Positions 48,938 to 55,690 of a DNA stretch of 64,000 nucleotides are shown here, one piece after another. This DNA is from Foliamicus sp963666765 (GTDB lineage: Bacteria; Pseudomonadota; Gammaproteobacteria; Steroidobacterales; Foliamicaceae), in NCBI GenBank assembly GCA_963666765.1, contig OY762933.1, positions 2,604,001-2,668,000 of the forward strand, read 5' to 3'. The notes under the pieces are model-generated. The model worked only from the letters and a program-made list of their open reading frames with translations, ran no database searches and was not told where the DNA came from. Within the stretch, counting starts at the first letter, position 1; each line of letters begins with the position of its first letter. The translations under genes were made by a program, and so were the position numbers.

Positions 48938-50915
48938 ACGAACCCTCCTTAATACCTTCGCTCGGCTGAAGTCTAGTCGCAGCTAGACGCTCAAACCAGT
49001 CTCGCCGATGTGCGTCTGTCAAAATTGGGCTTCGGGGTTCGCCTGTTTCGCCGCCTCCGACTTTAATGAAATCGACTACTGTCGCGCGTTTTCCCGGATT
49101 CTTAGGGTCGATACGTAAGCAACGTCCTACGCGCTGAATCGTTTCGATTGGAGCTTTCGCCGTTGCAAACAGGACTATGTTTCTGATCGACTGAATATCG
49201 ATTCCCTCCGATATCCGCTTGCAAGCGATCAAACAATCGAGTTCTCCTTTAGTGAAACGCTTCAAATTTCTTCGGTCGTCGTCACCGTAATAGGTGTGGA
49301 AATTAACTCGCTCCCTCATTAACAAATCTTGAAGAAGCGCACCATACTTCGCTTCTTCAACAAAGATAATGCATCGCCCGAGAATTTCTGGATTCATTCC
49401 CACATAATCCTCAAACAGCGGGATCTTTTCTTTGGACAGTTTCTTGACCTTTGCGAGGTCCATGTAAAGTTGCGTTCGATCGGTGTAGCCCTCTTTCTCA
49501 CGCGCTGCGTGGCGACTCCAGGCGGCTTGCTGAGCAGCCTTGTCGTCGTCCGAGTAAACAAACTCGATAGGGTGATAATCAAATTCACACAGTATTCCGC
49601 GTTCAATGGCCTCGTGAATTTCAAACCGAAAAATGACCGGGCCAATTTCTGCTTCGATAAATTCGTTTCCTTCCTGATCGTATTCGCGGCTGGGCGTTGC
49701 GCTCAATCCGAGCCTGTAGGGAAACTTCTGCAATAGCCCGGCTAAGCTCTGAACCAACCCTTGCTCTCCAAACCCATGCACCTCGTCGCAGATGAGCAGA
49801 GTGGAGTCAATCTTGGAGGCCGGCAATCTCGGGATAAGCTCAGCGAGTTTTCTGCGGTTGATTAGAATAACGGATGGTTGACCCCCCAATCTGAACTCTT
49901 GGGACTCGTAGTGAGTGTCGTATTCTCGGTAGATGAACCGTGAAGCCCCACGCTTTAATAGTTCGAAATACCATTGGTCGAGAAGATCATTGCCGTAGGC
50001 CGCCACGATTGTCGTGGAAGAAAGTTCCCGGCGCCGCAGCTCCGCTTCGATCTTGAGCGCAGTCCGTGTTTTACCCGTGCCCGTCGCCATCGCTAGGACG
50101 CCTGCTTTGTGTTTAAGAAACTCAGCGCAGGCGTCGTCTTGATGGCGCCATTTCAACTCGTCCGCAGTGGGTTCGCGCTCCGCACGCGGCGAGTACGGTC
50201 GACGGCTCTTGTCAGTAAATTTGATCAATCGCTTTCTAATGGCACTCGGCAGCTTGTAGCAACGCACATTCGGATCATGCTCACCCCAGAGACGCTCGAA
50301 AACATCTCTGATATGTGCAGCATGGGCTGCATCTCGGTCTTTCGTCCACCCCAGATGGACGTGCAAGGTTTCAAAATTTCGAAAGCCACGTTCAGTCTCG
50401 TTCTGAGAACCATGAAAGGCGACAAAGTCGCCCTGACTGTCAGTGAACACGCCTAGTTTGGGATGAAAGTCCCCATTGAGCCGTGATGTCGGTATCGCGA
50501 TCTTGATGTCGAGCAATTCATCAGCAATCATCCAGGACAAGACGTCTAGCGGGGTCTGTATCGCGGCAGCAGCGAGATCATCAATGGCGGAATTTAGGGC
50601 TTTTTTCAGCTCAGGATTCTCACGCGCATCATGCCCTTGCTTTACCGCACTCCAGTCTGAAGAAGACAGATAAGGGCTGGTGATAAGCCGCATTTTGCCG
50701 CCACTCGACGCGAAAGGCACAAGCCCTTCAGCAACTTGCGTCATCCAACCCGATGTGAAATAGCCAACTCCACGGTCGTAGCGTACGGAATTAGACAGCC
50801 CAGGAACGTACAGCGCCTCCACGATGTTGTCGCGTGATGTGTCTAGGGACTCTGGAAAGACAACTGTTCGCAACCTGCCAATGTGCCTCATCGGCCCGTC
50901 GGTCAATTCTTTCAT
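48930..50915 (-). CDS. PLD-like domain + SF2 helicase protein
   Basis: The 661-aa product has two parts. The N terminus (about 1-230) is phospholipase D-like: VGYFTSGWMTQVAEGLVPFA, then DFHPKLGVF with the H-x-K pair and FHGSQNETERGFRNFE. The C-terminal part is an SF2 DEAD/H helicase with Walker A LAMATGTGKTRTALKIE, the DEVH box LLICDEVHGFG, motif III GLSATPSREYD and motif VI TIQRVGRCLRIDP. The HKD nuclease fold with a helicase is typical of restriction-type proteins. It is separated from the upstream HNH gene by about 400 bases but is on the same strand. Confidence 0.88.
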   Translation of the reverse strand: MKELTDGPMRHIGRLRTVVFPESLDTSRDNIVEALYVPGLSNSVRYDRGVGYFTSGWMTQVAEGLVPFASSGGKMRLITSPYLSSSDWSAVKQGHDARENPELKKALNSAIDDLAAAAIQTPLDVLSWMIADELLDIKIAIPTSRLNGDFHPKLGVFTDSQGDFVAFHGSQNETERGFRNFETLHVHLGWTKDRDAAHAAHIRDVFERLWGEHDPNVRCYKLPSAIRKRLIKFTDKSRRPYSPRAEREPTADELKWRHQDDACAEFLKHKAGVLAMATGTGKTRTALKIEAELRRRELSSTTIVAAYGNDLLDQWYFELLKRGASRFIYREYDTHYESQEFRLGGQPSVILINRRKLAELIPRLPASKIDSTLLICDEVHGFGEQGLVQSLAGLLQKFPYRLGLSATPSREYDQEGNEFIEAEIGPVIFRFEIHEAIERGILCEFDYHPIEFVYSDDDKAAQQAAWSRHAAREKEGYTDRTQLYMDLAKVKKLSKEKIPLFEDYVGMNPEILGRCIIFVEEAKYGALLQDLLMRERVNFHTYYGDDDRRNLKRFTKGELDCLIACKRISEGIDIQSIRNIVLFATAKAPIETIQRVGRCLRIDPKNPGKRATVVDFIKVGGGETGEPRSPILTDAHRRDWFERLAATRLQPSEGIKEGSYG

Positions 50916-51312
50916 CTTAGGATTTCCAAATTCTCACCTGGGCGTGGCCTGCATACACGCATTGGCTATGACCTGTATGGCCGGAGAGAATGCGATTCGT
51001 TGAGAGTCGGTCAACTACTGATTGAGTTTCTAGTATATGAAAGATGATGCGGAGAATCTGGGTTTCTCCCTTTACAAGCGCACGCGGAGGGGTTGTGAGC
51101 GGATAAAGAGGCAAAACGGCAACCGAAAGTTTCGTGCGTCCACAGAGAGGTCTTCGGGCTGTTCCTAGTCAGGCGCGAACCGTCCGTTTCCTGATCCAAG
51201 GACGGAGATAGTTTCCAACCAAGACGTCCTCGACGAGCGTCCCATCCGTCGTCGGTTCCGAAGTGTCGCAGAGCTTGGTACCTGCGATTACTGGCGGGCC
51301 GGGCCTCCTTGA
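50916..51312. other. 397-base gap inside the Dnd-facing gene set
   Basis: Open frames here are short and unconvincing. It may hold a separate promoter for the helicase-ATPase genes (an AT-rich stretch lies around 51020-51050) or the remains of a lost gene. No clear repeat or structure was seen. Confidence 0.4.
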
Positions 51313-51816
51313 TCACAGCAGTAAGCTCCGGATTCTCTCAACTTGGCTGGCGAGCCAACTCGGTTCACCTCGTTCCCAAGGAAACAGATGAACATCGTTT
51401 GCTTTAGAGCGATTATGAACGGCGCAGAGAAACAGCTGATTCGCTGCTAGAGTGGGACCACCGAGAGAGTATGGGAACAAGTGATCCGAGTGGACGTCTT
51501 CTGGGTTCTCTAGTGGACAAACTGAGAGCCAAACCTTATCTGCCATGCACGCTGCGGCGTGCCGACCAGCAGTTGTCGAAAAACTGCGGGGACCGCGAAT
51601 CAGCTCTCCGACCTTTTTTGCTCGCTCTTTGTAGAAATCTGGATGAACCAAAACCATAGCTTGAGGCGGCGCGAGCGCTCCCTTCCTATACTCCGCCAGA
51701 ATGTCACTCCACTCCCAGTTTTGGAACTCTTCCAGCGCCAAGAGGTATTCTTCGCCTCGTTCGATCCGGCACCTCAGCGTCGTCAGGTCCATTCCGCTGG
51801 TTGAATCGAGGATCAC
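51313..51816 (-). CDS. HNH endonuclease
   Basis: The 167-aa product has an HNH-type beta-beta-alpha metal finger near the end: VHSDHLFPYSLGGPTLAANQ, then LFLCAVHNRSKANDVHLFPW. It shows the His-Asn-His/Asn order and a following lysine, as in restriction HNH nucleases. The first 90 residues are helical and may hold the partner or DNA-binding region. It starts at GTG 51816, overlapping the stop of the DGQHR gene by four bases, so the two are coupled. It is a good candidate for the cutting subunit of this module. Confidence 0.8.
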   Translation of the reverse strand: MILDSTSGMDLTTLRCRIERGEEYLLALEEFQNWEWSDILAEYRKGALAPPQAMVLVHPDFYKERAKKVGELIRGPRSFSTTAGRHAAACMADKVWLSVCPLENPEDVHSDHLFPYSLGGPTLAANQLFLCAVHNRSKANDVHLFPWERGEPSWLASQVERIRSLLL

Positions 51817-53357
51817 GAGTTCCAGTCGATATCAACGTCGGCTGTGGACGTCACGCCTCCGTAATGTCTTAGCGTAAACAGCAACTCGAGCGGGTTCTTG
51901 TGCAATGATTCGTTCAGTTTCATTCCGGCCGTTCTGAGTACATCTTTGTACTCTCGGAGAGTCCCAGGTGGTGCCTGCTTGTCGGTTACCACAACCTCCT
52001 GAATGTTGAGACTGCGATTTCGAAGCCTGATTCCGCCGCATTGTTCAATCGGGAAGGACAAAGTGCTGCCCCTCCGCACTTTAAGCACTACCGTCTGGCG
52101 TGCCGAGCGGCGACCCGCTGGTGTCAGCCTGAAGGCCTCAAGTTCGAACTCGGCGCCATTGCCCCGCAGGAGGTCAGCAATGTTGTTGCTGCCTTTGGGA
52201 AGCTGCCGCTTAGAGAAGATTTCCTCCATCACGTTGATTGCCAGCCTTTTGGATGTGCTCTGGTTTTTACCGTGAAGACTAACTTTCCAAGAGAAATCCC
52301 AACTGGTTGAGTCAAAATGTAACGTTCTCAGTATGTCTTTCCAGGATCTAGGCGCGCCGTGCACAGCAAGGTGCCTGAGTATGCCCGCCCAAAACGCGTC
52401 CTCCATGATCTTCTGATGATGCGAATCGTCTCCGAAGAACACTGAGCGATCCACAGGCGTTCTGATCACGCTGGCAAGAGCGATTCGTGCAAGGCACATC
52501 TGCTCCGCCAATTCGTCTGGTTTCATCTCTGGCTGGTTTTTCTGGGCCGAGTAGTAGAAACCGAGCACAATCTCCTTGAGTTCAATGCAAGTATAGATGT
52601 GACCTCCCGGCGAAATTCTCGGTGGCGGCGACCCGTCGATGTACTGAATGCGATCATAGAAGGGATTCGGCTGCCCGCCGAGCCTGGACGCCATGCACAG
52701 GGTGACGACTGCATCCATGGACTTTTTCTGCTCGGTTGAGCGAAGCTCCTGCGGCGAGTAATAGTTCAAATCGAAGGCGTAAGACAACCACTCTTTGTGG
52801 AGCGCTCCAAGCGCGGTTGCAGACGTCGTCACCTGAGCGAAAATCCGTGCGAGCGCATCCGCTGTGTAATAGAGCGCGCCTTGATTGAGGAGAAACACGA
52901 CCGGGACGGGATTGGAAGATTGTGCAGATTCGGACAACCCGGCAATGCGATGTTGGCCATCGAGAATCCAGAGTGGTTTCTCATAGCCCGAAGGCGCCGT
53001 ATCGATCCGCAGTTCCCACACCGGTGTTGCGTTTCCTGCGATCAGGAGAGGCTTAACCCTTGGCGCAATCCGCGCATTGGGATTCTCTCCAATCAAGATC
53101 GGGTTCGGCATGAACTCACCGCTGTTGTTGAACAGTTGGCGGATATCCTCGATCTTCCTAGGAATCTGTGGACGCTGCCATTCCTTCACAGGAACTGTGG
53201 AGACGTTGCGGGCGATGTCAGCATTCGTGGTCGTGTCGCGGTAGCTTGGCACATCCGCAATTTCCGAGATTTGGTCCGCCTGCATTAGTGCCAGATAGAG
53301 CGGATAGTTCTGTTCTCCAGACTCGATTATCTCCTTTAGTGCATATATTTGAATCAC
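51813..53357 (-). CDS. DGQHR-domain protein (DndB-like, longer)
   Basis: The 514-aa product has PLWILDGQHRIAGLSESAQS in its first third, the DGQHR motif shared with DndB, and later RSVFFGDDSHHQKIMEDAFW. The C-terminal half is an extra part not found in the shorter DndB at 40364. DGQHR proteins occur in DNA phosphorothioation loci and in other mobile regions. Starting at GTG 53357 with AAGGAG upstream, it is coupled to the HNH nuclease gene and is the first gene after tRNA-Lys. It could sense the modification or regulate the module. Confidence 0.85.
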   Translation of the reverse strand: MIQIYALKEIIESGEQNYPLYLALMQADQISEIADVPSYRDTTTNADIARNVSTVPVKEWQRPQIPRKIEDIRQLFNNSGEFMPNPILIGENPNARIAPRVKPLLIAGNATPVWELRIDTAPSGYEKPLWILDGQHRIAGLSESAQSSNPVPVVFLLNQGALYYTADALARIFAQVTTSATALGALHKEWLSYAFDLNYYSPQELRSTEQKKSMDAVVTLCMASRLGGQPNPFYDRIQYIDGSPPPRISPGGHIYTCIELKEIVLGFYYSAQKNQPEMKPDELAEQMCLARIALASVIRTPVDRSVFFGDDSHHQKIMEDAFWAGILRHLAVHGAPRSWKDILRTLHFDSTSWDFSWKVSLHGKNQSTSKRLAINVMEEIFSKRQLPKGSNNIADLLRGNGAEFELEAFRLTPAGRRSARQTVVLKVRRGSTLSFPIEQCGGIRLRNRSLNIQEVVVTDKQAPPGTLREYKDVLRTAGMKLNESLHKNPLELLFTLRHYGGVTSTADVDIDWNS

Positions 53358-53561
53358 GCTACCATCTCCTTTCTCGTGGGAGCTCTTTGAGCCGGTTTGG
53401 GTCTCTTGCTGTGCATGAAGTGTCTTGGATCGAGCGCCTACATTGACATTACCTGTGCCGGCGCTCTCGTTAAAGTGGAAGAATCTCCATCCAAGAAAGT
53501 GTCACAGTTCGCGACCAATAATGGCGCGATAAATGGCACCAATTTGTTTAGAATTCTTCAA

Positions 53562-53590
53562 AATATTGTTTTATAAGTGTTTTTAGTCAA
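53562..53590 (-). promoter_or_regulatory. Possible promoter of the Dnd-facing operon
   Basis: On the minus strand TTGACT (53585-53590), a 17-base spacer and AATATT (53562-53567) lie just after the 3' end of tRNA-Lys. The -10 is weak but the region is very AT-rich. The leader to the DGQHR start would be about 200 bases. Confidence 0.35.
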
Positions 53591-53599
53591 TTCTAAGAA

Positions 53600-53673
53600 T
53601 GGGCCGTGAGGGAATCGAACCCGCAACCAATGGATTAAGAGTCCACTGCTCTACCTAGTTGAGCTAACGGCCC
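53600..53673 (-). tRNA. tRNA-Lys (CTT)
   Basis: Acceptor arms GGGCCGT/ACGGCCC, the D and anticodon arms, and the loop CTCTTAA give anticodon CTT. The T stem GCGGG/CCCTC has one C-T mismatch and no CCA is encoded after the discriminator A, unlike the three tRNAs next to it. The accessory block begins immediately after its 3' end, as expected for an integration site. Confidence 0.85.
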
Positions 53674-53780
53674 GTTGTGTGCGGGAAGTGACTCCCGCGG
53701 AAGGGCTGCAATATTGCCACAGGATTGCTCGCGTGGAGCGGTTCAAGTGAGGGCGGGACGCCCTTTTTTCCAGGGAAGGG

Positions 53781-53857
53781 TGGGGTGGACGATGGGATTC
53801 GAACCCACGACGACCAGATCCACAATCTGGGGCTCTACCAACTGAGCTACGCCCACC
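53781..53857 (-). tRNA. tRNA-His (GTG)
   Basis: Acceptor arms GTGGGCG/CGTCCAC with an extra 5' G opposite discriminator C, the hallmark of tRNA-His. The anticodon loop TTGTGGA gives GTG, and CCA is encoded. Confidence 0.95.
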
Positions 53858-53906
53858 ACCGTTGATGCTTGCCGCCCGGCACGCCGCTTCGTGCCGTTTC
53901 GGCCGA

Positions 53907-53983
53907 TGGCGCGCCTGGCAGGACTCGAACCTGCAACCACCGGCTTAGAAGGCCGATGCTCTATCCGGTTGAGCTACAGGCGC
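53907..53983 (-). tRNA. tRNA-Arg (TCT)
   Basis: Acceptor arms GCGCCTG/CAGGCGC, the anticodon loop CTTCTAA gives TCT, and CCA is encoded. Part of the Pro-Arg-His-Lys cluster on the minus strand. Confidence 0.95.
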
Positions 53984-54025
53984 ATCGACTGGTTAGTCCG
54001 GGAAAGCGGCGGCCCTTTGGCGCTG

Positions 54026-54102
54026 TGGTCGGGGTAAACGGATTTGAACCGTTGACCTTCTGCTCCCAAAGCAGACGCGCTACCAGACTGCGCCATACCC
54101 CG
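54026..54102 (-). tRNA. tRNA-Pro (TGG)
   Basis: Acceptor arms CGGGGTA/TACCCCG, the anticodon loop TTTGGGA gives TGG, and CCA is encoded. First gene of the tRNA cluster in its direction of transcription. Confidence 0.95.
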
Positions 54103-54176
54103 CCGCCATGCCGAGCCAGCGGGTGGGATGATAACACTTGGGGGTTTTTGGAGGGCGGGACGCACTCGCTCCTAGG

Positions 54177-55619
54177 TCAAGTGGCGGGTTCGGCGTAGGC
54201 GTCGATGTTGCGGGGATCGGGGGAGCGGTCGGAGAGGATGAGCTTGTGGCGGTAGAAGCGATCGACGCCCGGAGGTCCCATGCGGGATCGGCCGAGTCCG
54301 GAGAGATTGAAGGGGTCCTGCTCGAATTCGTGCACGGTGCCGGACAGTGACGCTTCGTTCACGCTGATTACGCCGCCATGCATGCGGCGGGCAACTTCCA
54401 GGCCTTCTTCCTCGGTCCCGGCAAATACGCTTGCGCTCAAGCCGTAGCGTGAGTCGTTGGCCAGTTCCACGGCCTCGTCGAGGCTGTCGAAGGGCATGAC
54501 GGGCAGCACCGGCCCGAAGGTCTCGTCGGTCATGATGCGCATGCTGTGGTTGACGCCGCTCAATACGGTGGCCGGATACCAGGTCCCGCCTTCTTCGATG
54601 GCCTTGCCGCCGCAATGCACGGTGGCGCCCTTCTCGACGGCATCGTCGATGTGCGACTGGATGGTCGCCAGTTGCTTCTCGAAGATCAGCGGGCCGATAT
54701 GTCCCTTGTCGGGCGCTTCGGTATTGGTGGTGACCTTCGCGGCCAGTTCAGCGAGGCGCGCAACCAGCGCGTCGTGCAGGGGGCGGGCGACGTAGATGCG
54801 CTCGACCGATTGACAGGCCTGGCCGGTGGCGGCCACCGAACCGCGCAGGAGCACCTGGGCGGTGCGTTCCAGGTCGGCCGATTCCAGGACGATGGCGGGG
54901 TCCTTGCCGCCCATTTCCAGGAACGCGGGAATGAAGTTGCTTGCCGCGCGTTCGCCGACCAGGCGGCCGGTCCGCACGCTGCCGGTGAAACAGACGGCGT
55001 CCACGTTGTCGATCACCGCCTCCCCGGTCGCCCCGGCGCCCATCGCGTAGTCCACGACATCGGCAAGACCGGGAATCCGGGCGAAGCAATCGCGGACGGG
55101 GTCCGCGTGCCTGGGCGTGATCTCGCTGGGCTTGTAGAGGATCGCGCTGCCCGCGATCAGCGCCGGAACCGAGTCGATCATTCCGAGCAGGAAAGGGAAA
55201 TTCCAGGGCGAAATAATGCCGACCACGGGAAAGGGAACGAGTTGCGTGCGCGCATTGATGGTGGGTATCGAACTGTTGCGGGTAGCTTCGTTCTTGACCA
55301 GTTCGCGCGCGAAGCCGGCCATTCGGTCGGTCATGTGCCGGAGGTTGTCGATCTCGATGTGGGTGATCAGGACCCGTCCGGTGTCGGCGACCAGCGCGTC
55401 GAAGATCGCCTGGCGGTTGTCCTGGATGGCATCGGCGAAGGCGTTCAGCGCCTCGACCCGCTTTTCCAGGCCCAGGTCCAGCCAGGCGGGCTGGTTCATG
55501 CGCAGGCGGTCGACGGTCGACGCTACCTCATCGGGGGTGGCGGGCTTGATGACGTAGTCGCGTTCGCCGGTGCGGGGGTTTCTTACCTTTATCGGGGCGA
55601 AAGATGCGGTTGCGGACAT
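54177..55619 (-). CDS. NAD(P)-dependent aldehyde dehydrogenase family protein
   Basis: The roughly 480-aa product has the ALDH core: the cofactor strand VVGIISPWNFPFLLG, the general base Glu in IPAFLEMGGKDPAIV and the catalytic Cys in ATGQACQSVERIYV. The C terminus reads DPFNLSGLGRSRMGPPGVDR. Enzymes of this superfamily oxidise aldehydes or semialdehydes to acids. Closest in feel are succinate-semialdehyde or betaine-aldehyde-like enzymes, but the substrate cannot be read. The ATG at 55619 is chosen because the ALDH-like sequence starts there; an in-frame start 12 codons upstream is less likely. It lies between the tRNA cluster and a TonB receptor gene. Confidence 0.9.
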   Translation of the reverse strand: MSATASFAPIKVRNPRTGERDYVIKPATPDEVASTVDRLRMNQPAWLDLGLEKRVEALNAFADAIQDNRQAIFDALVADTGRVLITHIEIDNLRHMTDRMAGFARELVKNEATRNSSIPTINARTQLVPFPVVGIISPWNFPFLLGMIDSVPALIAGSAILYKPSEITPRHADPVRDCFARIPGLADVVDYAMGAGATGEAVIDNVDAVCFTGSVRTGRLVGERAASNFIPAFLEMGGKDPAIVLESADLERTAQVLLRGSVAATGQACQSVERIYVARPLHDALVARLAELAAKVTTNTEAPDKGHIGPLIFEKQLATIQSHIDDAVEKGATVHCGGKAIEEGGTWYPATVLSGVNHSMRIMTDETFGPVLPVMPFDSLDEAVELANDSRYGLSASVFAGTEEEGLEVARRMHGGVISVNEASLSGTVHEFEQDPFNLSGLGRSRMGPPGVDRFYRHKLILSDRSPDPRNIDAYAEPAT

Positions 55620-55690
55620 GGGCGGGTTTCCTTCCGGCGTGAGTGAGGCGGGCATTTTGCCATGATGGTGTGCCTGGAAGGGAAGGGGGG

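Noticed and set aside
51011..51316. Open frame of 101 codons in the gap between the HNH and helicase genes
   Set aside because: Low-complexity Ser/Arg-rich text without a ribosome binding site or domain; considered a chance frame.
53600..53673. Second attachment-site copy of the tRNA-Lys 3' end inside the window
   Set aside because: I looked for a repeat of the tRNA 3' end near the likely left borders (about 16.8, 20 and 34.8 kb) and did not find one; the other end may lie elsewhere.
53869..54198. Open frame of 109 codons on the plus strand over the tRNA cluster
   Set aside because: It is antisense to two tRNA genes (Arg and Pro) and reads tRNA sequence as protein.
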